The position numbers and the translations under genes are program-made. Positions 25,840 through 34,956 of a stretch of 64,000 bases of DNA are shown one piece after another. The DNA is taken from contig CAMDKD010000010.1 of NCBI GenBank assembly GCA_945901125.1, positions 16,506 to 80,505 on the forward strand, given 5' to 3'. The stretch is from Bordetella parapertussis. GTDB taxonomy: Bacteria > Pseudomonadota > Gammaproteobacteria > Burkholderiales > Burkholderiaceae_C. Within the stretch, counting starts at the first letter, position 1, and each line of letters opens with the position of its first letter. The notes beneath the pieces are model-generated. The model did no database searches. It had not been told where the DNA came from and saw only the letters and a program-made list of their open reading frames with translations.

Positions 25840-26763
25840 TTACCAGGCAGGCGCCAATTGCGCCAAACCTTTAGGCGCTAGCTTCTCATCATCGAAAGTC
25901 ACCAGCTCATAGGCATCGGGGCGACTGAGCAATTCGCGCAGCAGCTGGTTGTTCATGGCGTGGCCCGAGCGGAATGCACGGTAATGCGCCAGCAAAGGCT
26001 TGCCCAGCAAATACAAATCGCCCATGGCGTCTAGGATTTTGTGTTTGACAAATTCATCGTCGTAGCGCAAGCCGTCGCTGTTGAGCACCTTGTAATCGTC
26101 CATGACGATGGCGTTGTCCAGACCGCCGCCCAGCGCCAGGCCGTTGGCGCGCAAATGTTCCACGTCGCGGGTAAAGCCGAAAGTGCGGGCGCGCGCAATA
26201 TCGCGGCCGTAATGTCCGTTGTCCATGTCAAACGTGACTTCCTGACCGGTGGAATCCACCGCCGGGTGTTTGAAGTCAATTTCAAAACTCAGCTTGAAAC
26301 CGTGGTGAGGAAACAAACCGGCCCATTTTTCCTTGTCGCCCTCGCCTTCACGCACCACCACCTCTTTGAGGATTCGCACAAAACGTTTGGGCGCGTTTTG
26401 CATGGCAATACCTGCGCTTTGCAATAAAAACACAAAGGATGAGGACGATCCGTCAAGAATAGGGACTTCTTCGGCCGTGATGTCTATGTACATATTGTCC
26501 AGACCGAGTCCGCTGCACGCCGACATGAGATGCTCGACCGTGTGCACCTTGACGCCATGGGCTTCGATGGTGGAAGCCATGCGCGTATCGGTGACGGCCA
26601 ACGCACCCACGGGTATGTCCACCGGATGGGCCAGGTCAATCCGTCTAAACACGATGCCGGTGTCGGGCCCGGCGGGACGCAGTGTCAATTCAACACGCTG
26701 CCCGCTGTGCAAACCGACACCGACCGCGCGGGTCAGGGTTTGTAGCGTTCTTTGTTTCAGCAC
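25840..26763 (-). CDS. lpxC: UDP-3-O-acyl-N-acetylglucosamine deacetylase
   Basis: LpxC is the zinc deacetylase that commits UDP-GlcNAc to lipid A synthesis. The 307-residue protein has the zinc ligands in TVEHLMSACSGLGLDN (near residue 76) and HKILDAMGDLYLLG (near 240). The general-base region EVPILDGSSSSFV and the catalytic His in SGHAMNNQLLREL are also visible. The start is GTG 26763 (MLKQRTLQ). It is the last gene of the dcw cluster, 9 bp after ftsZ, as in other proteobacteria. This ties outer-membrane synthesis to division genes. Confidence 0.97.
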   Translation of the reverse strand: MLKQRTLQTLTRAVGVGLHSGQRVELTLRPAGPDTGIVFRRIDLAHPVDIPVGALAVTDTRMASTIEAHGVKVHTVEHLMSACSGLGLDNMYIDITAEEVPILDGSSSSFVFLLQSAGIAMQNAPKRFVRILKEVVVREGEGDKEKWAGLFPHHGFKLSFEIDFKHPAVDSTGQEVTFDMDNGHYGRDIARARTFGFTRDVEHLRANGLALGGGLDNAIVMDDYKVLNSDGLRYDDEFVKHKILDAMGDLYLLGKPLLAHYRAFRSGHAMNNQLLRELLSRPDAYELVTFDDEKLAPKGLAQLAPAW

Positions 26764-26772
26764 TGATTGATT

Positions 26773-28014
26773 TTAGTCAGCCTGCTTGCGCAGAAACGCC
26801 GGTATTTCGTAATTGTCCATTCCGCCAGAGGATAAGGCGTCCACTTTGGCAGCTGCCTGGGTGCGGTTGGTGCGCCAGACGCTGGGCACATTCACATTAG
26901 CCATGTCGCTGCCGGACATGCCGGGGCGGCTCATGCCTGCGTCCGGTGCGGTGGCAGTCGCTGCTTGCAGGGCCATGGGTTCGGTGGTCTGGGAGTAAGC
27001 CACGTTGTCGGTACCGGTGCGAATCACCGACAAAGGCGGTGCGACGCGGCGACCGGCCTGTGCCAGACCGGTGGCCACCACGGTGACGCGGATTTGCTCA
27101 CCCAGGGTTTCGTCATAAGCGGTACCGTAAATCACATGCGCTTCAGGAGAAGCAAACGAGCGTATGGTGTTCATGGCTTCGCGCGACTCGGCCAGTTTCA
27201 AAGCACCCTTGGCAGCTGTGATCAATACCAGCACGCCTTTGGCACCGGTCATATCCACGCCCTCGAGCAGCGGGCAGGCCACGGCTTGTTCGGCGGCGAT
27301 GCGCGCACGGTCCGGGCCGCTGGCAGTGGCCGTGCCCATCATGGCCTTGCCTTGTTCGCTCATCACGGTGCGCACGTCTTCAAAGTCGACGTTCACCAGT
27401 GCTTCGACATTGATGATTTCGGCAATGCCGCCGACCGAGTTTTTCAGCACATCGTTGGCAAAAGAAAACGCCTGGTCTTGGCTGACATCGTCGCCCAGCA
27501 CTTCCAGCAGTTTCTCGTTCAGCACCACGATCAGTGAATCGACATTGGCTTCTAGCTCAGCCAAGCCTGCTTCGGCATTGGTCATGCGACGTCCACCTTC
27601 CCAGTCGAAAGGCTTGGTCACCACACCTACTGTGAGGATGCCCATTTCACGTGCGACGCGAGCCACCACCGGGGCTGCGCCGGTGCCGGTACCGCCGCCC
27701 ATACCGGCGGTGATGAACACCATGTTGGCGCCTTGCAGCACTTCACGGATGCTGTCTACCGCGGCTTCAGCGGCTGCCTGTCCACGCTCGGGTTTGCTGC
27801 CTGCGCCAAGGCCACTGTCGCCCAATTGAATGACGCGGTTGGCGGAGCTGACCCGCAGGGCTTGCGCGTCGGTGTTGGCGCAAATGAATTCCACACCGCG
27901 CACGCCGCTTGTGATCATGTGCTCGACCGCGTTGCCACCGCCGCCACCGACACCGATGACACGGATTTGTGTCTCAGGGTTGAAATCGCTTTGTTCAATC
28001 ATTTCTATCTTCAT
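26773..28014 (-). CDS. ftsZ: Cell division protein FtsZ
   Basis: FtsZ is the tubulin-like GTPase that forms the division ring. The 413-residue protein has the tubulin signature GGGTGTGAAPV near residue 108, the N-terminal nucleotide loop GVGGGGGNAVEHM, and the T7 loop NVDFEDVRTVM with its catalytic Asp. A Pro/Ala-rich linker follows, then the C-terminal partner peptide DNYEIPAFLRKQ, which binds FtsA and ZipA. ATG 28014 with GGAGAG upstream was chosen over a 43-codon extension. The 162-bp gap from ftsA is the longest within the cluster and could hold a promoter. Confidence 0.98.
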   Translation of the reverse strand: MKIEMIEQSDFNPETQIRVIGVGGGGGNAVEHMITSGVRGVEFICANTDAQALRVSSANRVIQLGDSGLGAGSKPERGQAAAEAAVDSIREVLQGANMVFITAGMGGGTGTGAAPVVARVAREMGILTVGVVTKPFDWEGGRRMTNAEAGLAELEANVDSLIVVLNEKLLEVLGDDVSQDQAFSFANDVLKNSVGGIAEIINVEALVNVDFEDVRTVMSEQGKAMMGTATASGPDRARIAAEQAVACPLLEGVDMTGAKGVLVLITAAKGALKLAESREAMNTIRSFASPEAHVIYGTAYDETLGEQIRVTVVATGLAQAGRRVAPPLSVIRTGTDNVAYSQTTEPMALQAATATAPDAGMSRPGMSGSDMANVNVPSVWRTNRTQAAAKVDALSSGGMDNYEIPAFLRKQAD

Positions 28015-28176
28015 GTTTCTCTCCGAATGTTTTGTGCAGTTGCCTTGAATATGTGTTTTTGAAGCGTGTGATTTTTCAACTTGGCGGCGCTCCCCGTGAA
28101 CAAGGTCGCCATCGACGGCTTTTGAATCGGCGCGGGGGTTCAACAGCTAACACGTGATGTAGTGATGTATGCATGG

Positions 28177-29406
28177 TCAGAAGTTCCCCACAAACCAGTC
28201 TTTGACACGCCCGACGGCGGTTTTGACTGAACCGTTTTTCTGCGCCACGCGAAAACCGCGCAGTCGCGCCATGCGCGCTTCTTCCAGCAAACCCATGACA
28301 GTGGCGGCACGCGGGTGCGACACCATGTCTGACAGCGCACTGCTGTAACGCGGCACGCCCCGGCGCACCGCTTTCAAAAATATGTCTTCGCCGAGTTCGA
28401 TCATGCCCGGCATCATGGCGCTGCCGCCAGTCAGCACAATGCCGGAGGACAGCACTTCTTCAAATCCTGATTCACGCAACACCTGTTGCACCAGCGCATA
28501 AATTTCTTCGACACGCGGCTCGATCACACCGGCCAGCGCCTGGCGGCTGAGCATGCGCGGGCCGCGGTCGCCCAGACCGGGCACTTCAACTTGTATGTTC
28601 GGGTCAGCCAGCAATTGTTTGGCAAACCCAGACTCCACTTTGATTTCTTCTGCGTCCTTGGTCGGGGTGCGCAAAGCCATGGCAATGTCGCTGGTGATTA
28701 AATCCCCGGCGATGGGAATCACCGCCGTGTGGCGTATGGCGCCGCCGGTGAAGATGGCCACGTCGGTGCTGCCCGCTCCAATGTCGACCAGCGCCACACC
28801 GAGTTCTTTTTCATCTGCCGTCAACACCGAGTAGCTCGAGGCCAGCGGGTTGAGCATCAATTGCTCTACATCCAGGCCGCAGCGGCGCACGCATTTGATG
28901 ATGTTTTCCGCTGCGCTTTGTGCACCGGTGACGATGTGTATCTTTGCTTCCAGCCGTATGCCGCTCATACCTATCGGCTCTTTCACGTCCTGGCCGTCGA
29001 TGATGAATTCCTGCGGTTCGACCAGCAACAAACGCTGGTCGTTAGAGATGTTCACGGCCTTGGCGGTTTCGACCACACGCGCCACATCGGCGGCAGTGAC
29101 TTCGCGGTCCTTGACCGCCACCATGCCGTGCGAATTCATGCCTCTGATGTGGCTGCCGGTGATGCCGGTATAGACCCGGGTGATCTTGCAGTCGGCCATC
29201 AATTCAGCTTCCTTCAAAGCCATTTGTATGCTTTGAACTGTCGCGTCTATGTTGACCACCACGCCGCGCTTGAGGCCGGTGCTGGGCGCAATGCCGAAGC
29301 CGGCCAGTTTGAGCTCGGCGCCAGGCAACACCTCGGCCACCACCACCATGACTTTGCTGGTGCCGATGTCTAGGCCTACGACCAGGTCTTTGTATTCTTT
29401 TGCCAT
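28177..29406 (-). CDS. ftsA: Cell division protein FtsA
   Basis: FtsA is the actin-like ATPase that tethers FtsZ to the membrane and recruits later division proteins. The 409-residue protein has phosphate loops GLDIGTSKVMVVVAE and VDIGAGSTDVAIF and the adenosine motif LTGGSAMMPGM. The C-terminal amphipathic helix GRVKDWFVGNF is the membrane-targeting sequence. ATG 29406 with AAAGAGG upstream was chosen; a 23-codon upstream extension lies in ftsQ and is rejected. It starts 16 bp after the ftsQ stop. Confidence 0.97.
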   Translation of the reverse strand: MAKEYKDLVVGLDIGTSKVMVVVAEVLPGAELKLAGFGIAPSTGLKRGVVVNIDATVQSIQMALKEAELMADCKITRVYTGITGSHIRGMNSHGMVAVKDREVTAADVARVVETAKAVNISNDQRLLLVEPQEFIIDGQDVKEPIGMSGIRLEAKIHIVTGAQSAAENIIKCVRRCGLDVEQLMLNPLASSYSVLTADEKELGVALVDIGAGSTDVAIFTGGAIRHTAVIPIAGDLITSDIAMALRTPTKDAEEIKVESGFAKQLLADPNIQVEVPGLGDRGPRMLSRQALAGVIEPRVEEIYALVQQVLRESGFEEVLSSGIVLTGGSAMMPGMIELGEDIFLKAVRRGVPRYSSALSDMVSHPRAATVMGLLEEARMARLRGFRVAQKNGSVKTAVGRVKDWFVGNF

Positions 29407-29422
29407 GCCAACCTCTTTGTGC

Positions 29423-30235
29423 TTACCTTGTTGCCGTTGTATCCAATGTGCTGACACCGCGTAAACGCAGTGCATAGCCGTTCACATGCCGCAAATCCGC
29501 CGACTCCAGCGCCTGTGTCTGTCTGCCGTAACGCTGGCTGACCTGCGCCAGCGTTTGCGTCAGACGGCTGACACGCGCCATCACTTCCTCTTGTGAGCCA
29601 CGCCCGAGTTCTATGCGCGCCCCGTTTTTGAATTGAGCGCGCCAACTGCCCCGGCCGGTCAATTCCAAACCATTGATGTTCAATTCCAGTTGACTGAACA
29701 CCGGGCCCAAGGTGAGATACATCTGCCAGACTTTGGCGGACTCGTTGTCAGGTCCGGACAAATGCGGCAGGTTTTCGTTGTCGAGTTCACCGAAGTTGGC
29801 GCTGAACACCTCGCCTTGGGTATTGAGCAAACGCGAATCTGCTTCTGCGCCCCAATAAGCCACCGGCTCGTGTTCATCTATGTCCACCCGCAAACGGTCA
29901 GGGAACTCGCGCCGCACAGTGGCCTGACGCACCCAAGGCACGTTCTCGAACGATGCGCGCGCCTTGCCCAAATCCACCGTGAAGAAACTGCCTTGCAAAC
30001 GCGGCACCACATTGGCCCGCAACGTCACTTCGTTGTTGTGCCGGATGTCCCCGTGCACGCTGATGCCGGTGATGGCAAACGCCGGATGCCGCACCGCCCA
30101 CCACAGCGACATCACCACGCACAGCACCGCAACGCCGGTGAACATTAAAGCGCTGGTGATGTTCATCAAGCGCACATCCAGTGCGAGTTCGGGCTTTGTG
30201 TCGGTGCGCATGTGCATGGCATCGCGTGCTTTCAT
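29423..30235 (-). CDS. ftsQ: Cell division protein FtsQ
   Basis: FtsQ is the bitopic scaffold that brings FtsB and FtsL to the septum. The 270-residue protein has a short cytoplasmic tail, one membrane helix (ALMFTGVAVLCVVMSLWWAV), then a POTRA domain (FAITGISVHGDIRHNNEVTL) and the beta domain with VRQATVRREFPDRLRVDI. ATG 30235 overlaps the ddl stop (ATGA). Confidence 0.94.
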   Translation of the reverse strand: MKARDAMHMRTDTKPELALDVRLMNITSALMFTGVAVLCVVMSLWWAVRHPAFAITGISVHGDIRHNNEVTLRANVVPRLQGSFFTVDLGKARASFENVPWVRQATVRREFPDRLRVDIDEHEPVAYWGAEADSRLLNTQGEVFSANFGELDNENLPHLSGPDNESAKVWQMYLTLGPVFSQLELNINGLELTGRGSWRAQFKNGARIELGRGSQEEVMARVSRLTQTLAQVSQRYGRQTQALESADLRHVNGYALRLRGVSTLDTTATR

Positions 30236-31206
30236 GACTGGCGCACCCCCATGCGTGTATCCAGCCGCGCAGTGCTGAGAATATGCAAACACAAATCGGC
30301 ATACGACATGCCTGCGGCCTTGGCTGACATAGGTACCAGCGAGTGACCGGTCATGCCCGGGCTGGTGTTCATCTCCAGCAAGAAAGCTTTGCGGTCAGTG
30401 GCGCGGATCATCACATCGGCACGGCCCCAACCCCGGCAACCCAAGGCCCGGTAAGCCGCCACACTCATGGCCTGAATCGCTTGTTCTTCTGCCGCCGGTA
30501 AACCGCTAGGGCAGTGGTACTTCACTTCATCGGTGAAGTATTTGTTCTGGTAGTCATAAGCGCCGTCGGGTGCGGCGATCCGCACCACTGGCAAGGCTTT
30601 GGCGTTATCGCCTTCACCTAGCACCGGACAAGTGACTTCTTCGCCTTGAATGAATGCTTCGCACAACAAGTCCGGGTCGTAGCCGGTGGCCAGCTTGACA
30701 GCCGCTGGCAGTTGATCCGCTTGCGTGACTTTGCTCACGCCAATGGATGAACCTTCGTGCGGCGGTTTGACGATCAGCGGCAAACCGAGTTGCGCCGGAA
30801 TGTCGGCCAGTGCTTGTGCGGTTTGTTGTGATGGTGTCAGCCACACCGACGCAGGTGTGGACAAACCCTCGGCCACCCAAATGCGTTTGGTCATGTGCTT
30901 GTCCATGGCAATGGCGGACGCCATCACGCCGGAACCGGTATAGGGAATACCCATCAATTCCAACGCGCCTTGCACGGTGCCGTCTTCGCCGTGTCGGCCA
31001 TGCAAAGCAATGAACACATGGCTGAAGTGCTGATCACGCAAATTCAATAAAGGCTGCTCTGCCGGATCGAACGCATGCGCATTCACGCCCAGCGACTGCA
31101 AAGCCTCAAGCACGCCTTTGCCGGACAACAACGACACCTCGCGTTCTGCCGAGTGACCGCCCGTCAGCACAGCCACTTTGGCACTGTGTTTGTCCAACGT
31201 CATCAT
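30232..31206 (-). CDS. ddl: D-alanine--D-alanine ligase
   Basis: Ddl makes the D-Ala-D-Ala dipeptide added by MurF. The 324-residue ATP-grasp enzyme has VLTGGHSAEREVSLLSG at the N terminus, HGRHGEDGTVQGALE, the ATP-grasp loop KPPHEGSSIGVSKV near residue 153, and the metal-binding FLLEMNTSPGMTGHSL. The start is the first of two ATG (31206), overlapping the murC stop. It is the dcw-linked DdlB type. Confidence 0.96.
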   Translation of the reverse strand: MMTLDKHSAKVAVLTGGHSAEREVSLLSGKGVLEALQSLGVNAHAFDPAEQPLLNLRDQHFSHVFIALHGRHGEDGTVQGALELMGIPYTGSGVMASAIAMDKHMTKRIWVAEGLSTPASVWLTPSQQTAQALADIPAQLGLPLIVKPPHEGSSIGVSKVTQADQLPAAVKLATGYDPDLLCEAFIQGEEVTCPVLGEGDNAKALPVVRIAAPDGAYDYQNKYFTDEVKYHCPSGLPAAEEQAIQAMSVAAYRALGCRGWGRADVMIRATDRKAFLLEMNTSPGMTGHSLVPMSAKAAGMSYADLCLHILSTARLDTRMGVRQS

Positions 31207-32633
31207 GACTTCACCACCTTGAGCACAGGTTTGTGGTCGCTGCTTGCGTTTTGCAAGCGCACAGGCAATTGGCCGATGGAGCCTGCGCCCATGCACATCA
31301 CCACATCACCGTCCTGCGCTTGCTGACGCACCAGTTCTTCCAACTGAGTCAGGTCTTGGGCGAACACCAGTTCCTGCTGCCCGGCCACACGCAGCGCATG
31401 CGCCAATGCGCGACCGTCGGCGGCGGCAATCGGGGTTTCACCGGCGGCATACACCTCGGTCAACCAGACCACGTCGGCGAGTCGCAGCACTTGCACAAAA
31501 TCTTCAAAACAGTCGCGCGTGCGGGTGTAACGGTGCGGCTGAAAGGCCAGCACCAGGCGACGCCCGGGGAAAGCACCGCGCGCAGCCTGGAGGGTGGCCG
31601 CCAGTTCCACCGGATGGTGTCCGTAATCTTCAATCAATGTGTAATGACCACCGCGGTGGTTTGTCATTTCACCGTGATTCTGGAAACGCCTGCCCACGCC
31701 TTTGAATCCGGCCAATGCCTGCACCACAGCGGCATCCGGGATATTCAACTCCACTGCAATCGAAATAGCGGCCAAGGCGTTGCGCACGTTGTGCAAACCT
31801 GGCAGGTTGAGGTCAATCTGCATATCAGGCAAGGTGATGCCGTTGCTGCGGGTCACGCGAAACTGCATGCGCGAACCAACAGCTTTGACACCGTGCGCTC
31901 TGACCTGTGCACCTTCTGACAAACCGTAACTGGTGATGGGCCGCGACACGTCGGGAAATATGCTGTGCAACACCGGGTCGTCGGCGCACAGCACCGCCGC
32001 GCCGTAAAACGGCATGCGGTGCAAAAACTCTATGAATGCGTTTTTCAGTTTGTTGAAATCGTGACCATAGGTTTCCATGTGGTCGGCGTCAATATTGGTG
32101 ACCACCGACATGATGGGATTCAAATTCAGAAACGAAGCATCGGATTCATCGGCTTCGACCACGATGTAATCGCCGGATCCCAATTTGGCATTGGCACCTG
32201 CGCTGATGAGTCGCCCGCCGATGACAAAGGTCGGGTCCATGCCGGCTTGCGCCAACACACTGGCGACCAGGCTGGTGGTGGTGGTTTTGCCGTGCGTACC
32301 GGCGATGGCTATGCCTTGTTTCAAACGCATCAACTCGGCCAGCATGACGGCACGCGGCACCACCGGTATGAGTTTGCTGTGCGCGGCGACGACTTCCGGG
32401 TTGTCGGCTTGCACCGCTGTCGACGTGACCACGGCACCGGCGCCTGCAATATGCATGGCATCGTGGCCGACACTGGTGCGTATGCCCATGGCCTGCAAGC
32501 GGCGCAGCACCGGGCCATCAGCTATATCAGAACCTGAGACGGTATAGCCCAGGTTGTGCAAAATTTCGGCGATGCCGCTCATGCCCGAGCCGCCTATGCC
32601 GACGAAATGCACATGGCTGATGGCGTGCTTCAT
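31203..32633 (-). CDS. murC: UDP-N-acetylmuramate--L-alanine ligase
   Basis: MurC adds L-Ala to UDP-MurNAc, the first peptide step. The 476-residue Mur ligase has HFVGIGGSGMSGIAEIL at the N terminus, AIAGTHGKTTTTSLVA for ATP, VVEADESDASFL, and the C-terminal DYGHHPVE. ATG 32633 overlaps the murG TGA by 4 bp; a 53-codon upstream extension falls in murG and is rejected. Confidence 0.97.
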   Translation of the reverse strand: MKHAISHVHFVGIGGSGMSGIAEILHNLGYTVSGSDIADGPVLRRLQAMGIRTSVGHDAMHIAGAGAVVTSTAVQADNPEVVAAHSKLIPVVPRAVMLAELMRLKQGIAIAGTHGKTTTTSLVASVLAQAGMDPTFVIGGRLISAGANAKLGSGDYIVVEADESDASFLNLNPIMSVVTNIDADHMETYGHDFNKLKNAFIEFLHRMPFYGAAVLCADDPVLHSIFPDVSRPITSYGLSEGAQVRAHGVKAVGSRMQFRVTRSNGITLPDMQIDLNLPGLHNVRNALAAISIAVELNIPDAAVVQALAGFKGVGRRFQNHGEMTNHRGGHYTLIEDYGHHPVELAATLQAARGAFPGRRLVLAFQPHRYTRTRDCFEDFVQVLRLADVVWLTEVYAAGETPIAAADGRALAHALRVAGQQELVFAQDLTQLEELVRQQAQDGDVVMCMGAGSIGQLPVRLQNASSDHKPVLKVVKS

Positions 32634-33697
32634 GCGCTCACCTCTTCGCAGGCTGTCACCACATCGTGTGCCGCACCGGTCTTGCGCAATGCGTAGGCGT
32701 TGATGGCAGCTCGCTGCAATTGCGCTCGGTCTGTGGTTTGCAAAAAGTTCGCCAACGCGGCAGCGGTCAAACTGTGTTGCGGCATCAACCAACCGGCTTG
32801 TTGTGACACCAGAAATTGAGCGTTCACTGTTTGATGGTCATCCACCGCGTGCGGAAACGGTACAAACAAAGCGGCAGCACCCACGGCAGCGATTTCGCTC
32901 ACGGTGCTGGCCCCGGCGCGGCAAATCACCAAGTCAGCTTCGGCAAATGCAGACGCGGTATCGTCAATGAAAGCCAGCAACTCGGCTTGCACACCCACTT
33001 GTGAATAATTCGCTTGCAAGGTATTCAGGTGTTTGGCACCGCCTTGGTGAATGACTTGCGGGCGTTGGTCGGCAGGCATCAATGCCAATGCTTGCGGCAC
33101 CACACTGTTCAAAGCCTGTGCACCCAGACTGCCGCCGATCACCAGCACACGCAATACGCCGCTGCGCCCTGCCAAACGTTGTTCAGGTGCGGCCTGGTCC
33201 AGAAATGCGGCTCGCATGGGGTTGCCCACCCATTGGGCTTTGGGCAATACGCCGGGAAATGCGGACAAGACTTTGTCTGCGATCTGTGCCAGCACTTTGT
33301 TGGCAAGACCTGCTACCGAGTTTTGTTCATGCAGCACCAGCGGTTTGCCGCAAAGCACGCCCATCAAGCCGCCGGGGAAACTGATGTAGCCGCCCATGCC
33401 TATCAATACATCGGGACGCAAACGCCGCACCACCCGCAGGCTTTGCCAAAATGCTTGCAGCAAACGCAGAGGCAATAAGGCCATGGTCACCAGGCCTTTG
33501 CCGCGCAGTCCGCCGAAACGCACAGCTTCCAACACAAAACCTTTGGCCGGCACCAGTTGGCTTTCCATGCTCGGCGGCGGCGCGCCCAGCCAGTGCACGT
33601 TCCAGCCGCGACTGCGCAACAACTCAGCCACAGCCAATCCAGGAAAAATATGCCCGCCGGTACCACCGGCCATGACCAATGCGGTGCGTGTCGTCAT
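32630..33697 (-). CDS. murG: Lipid II synthase (UDP-GlcNAc transferase) MurG
   Basis: MurG transfers GlcNAc to lipid I on the inner face of the membrane. The 355-residue GT28 protein has the glycine loop AGGTGGHIFPGLAVA, a second G-rich loop VLVIGGSLGAQALN, the UDP-binding region ICRAGASTVSEIAAVG and PFPHAVDDHQTVNA. ATG 33697 overlaps the ftsW stop by 4 bp. Confidence 0.97.
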   Translation of the reverse strand: MTTRTALVMAGGTGGHIFPGLAVAELLRSRGWNVHWLGAPPPSMESQLVPAKGFVLEAVRFGGLRGKGLVTMALLPLRLLQAFWQSLRVVRRLRPDVLIGMGGYISFPGGLMGVLCGKPLVLHEQNSVAGLANKVLAQIADKVLSAFPGVLPKAQWVGNPMRAAFLDQAAPEQRLAGRSGVLRVLVIGGSLGAQALNSVVPQALALMPADQRPQVIHQGGAKHLNTLQANYSQVGVQAELLAFIDDTASAFAEADLVICRAGASTVSEIAAVGAAALFVPFPHAVDDHQTVNAQFLVSQQAGWLMPQHSLTAAALANFLQTTDRAQLQRAAINAYALRKTGAAHDVVTACEEVSA

Positions 33698-34956
33698 ACA
33701 CGGCCTCCGTGCATCAACAAACGGTTTTCATAGTCGACGCGCAACACAATGGCTAAGGCGATCAGGTTGAGCAAAATAGCTGAACCGCCGTAACTCATCA
33801 AAGGCAATGTCAGCCCTTTGGTCGGCAAGGCACCCAGGTTGACGCCCATGTTGATGAAGGCCTGAAACCCTATCCACACACCGACACCTTGCGCGACCAG
33901 GCCGGAGAACACGCGGTCCATGGCGATGGCTTGGCGGCCAATGAACATGATGCGCCGTGTCAACCACATAAACACCGCGATCACGGTGACCACGCCGACC
34001 AGTCCGAATTCTTCACCCAGCACTGCCAGCAAAAAGTCGGTATGTGCCTCGGGTAGCCAATGCAGTTTTTCTACGCTGCCGCCCAGACCAACACCAAAGA
34101 TTTCGCCACGCCCGATAGCTATCAGTGAATGCGACAACTGGTAACCCTTGCCCAATGCATAGTCAGCACCGAACGGATCCAGGTAAGCAAAAATGCGTTC
34201 GCGCCGCCAGGGCGACAGCGCAATCATCAAACTGAAGGCAACAGCCAAAATACCTGTGATCAACAAAAACATGCGGGCATTGACGCCGCCTAAAAATAAG
34301 ATGCCCATGGCGATGACCGCAATCACCAGGAATGCGCCCATGTCGGGTTCGGCCAGCAGTAACGAGCCGACGATGGCAATCGCCACCGCCATCGGCGTCA
34401 CCGCAGCAAAGAATTTTTCCTTCACATCCATTTTTCGCACCATGTAATTGGCGGCGTACAACAGCGTGCCGAGTTTGGCCAGTTCGGACGGCTGAAAGTT
34501 CATCAGTCCCAGACCGATCCAGCGGCGCGCACCGTTGACGCTTTTGCCGATGAACGGCAACAACACGGCAATCAACAACACAATAGACACGATGAACACC
34601 CAAGGGGCAACTTTTTCCCAACGGTCCATGGACACTTGAAACACCAGCAGTGCGGCCACAAAACCGATGAACAAGGACAGGCAATGGCGCGCCAAAAACT
34701 GTGCCTGCCAGACGCTGCTGTCCTGTGCACCGTCGTTCAATGCGATTGACGCTGAGTACACCATCACCAGGCCCCATAACAACAAACCGGCAATCGCCCA
34801 GATCAAGGCCTGATCAAAACCTTTGATGCTGCCGGGCGCTGCGCCGGTGCGAGTGAATTCGCGTCCGTGCACCCGCACAGGCAATGCGTCCATGCCCTCT
34901 TTGGGCGGGTTGCCGAACCAGCGGCCTATGCGATCGCTGAGGGTGATCTGGCTCAT
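33694..34956 (-). CDS. ftsW: Septal SEDS peptidoglycan polymerase FtsW
   Basis: FtsW polymerises septal glycan with FtsI. The 420-residue protein has a roughly 50-residue cytoplasmic N terminus and about ten membrane helices. SEDS motifs are KSVNGARRWIGLG, NFQPSELAKLGTL and the C-terminal LTLPLMSYGGSAIL. ATG 34956 (MSQITLSD) overlaps the murD stop; an upstream extension lies inside murD. It is a paralogue of rodA at 18.8 kb. Confidence 0.96.
   Translation of the reverse strand: MSQITLSDRIGRWFGNPPKEGMDALPVRVHGREFTRTGAAPGSIKGFDQALIWAIAGLLLWGLVMVYSASIALNDGAQDSSVWQAQFLARHCLSLFIGFVAALLVFQVSMDRWEKVAPWVFIVSIVLLIAVLLPFIGKSVNGARRWIGLGLMNFQPSELAKLGTLLYAANYMVRKMDVKEKFFAAVTPMAVAIAIVGSLLLAEPDMGAFLVIAVIAMGILFLGGVNARMFLLITGILAVAFSLMIALSPWRRERIFAYLDPFGADYALGKGYQLSHSLIAIGRGEIFGVGLGGSVEKLHWLPEAHTDFLLAVLGEEFGLVGVVTVIAVFMWLTRRIMFIGRQAIAMDRVFSGLVAQGVGVWIGFQAFINMGVNLGALPTKGLTLPLMSYGGSAILLNLIALAIVLRVDYENRLLMHGGRV

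Noticed and set aside
28015..28143. N-terminally extended FtsZ (43 extra codons)
   Set aside because: FtsZ similarity starts at ATG 28014, which has a GGAGAG Shine-Dalgarno. The extension has no family resemblance.
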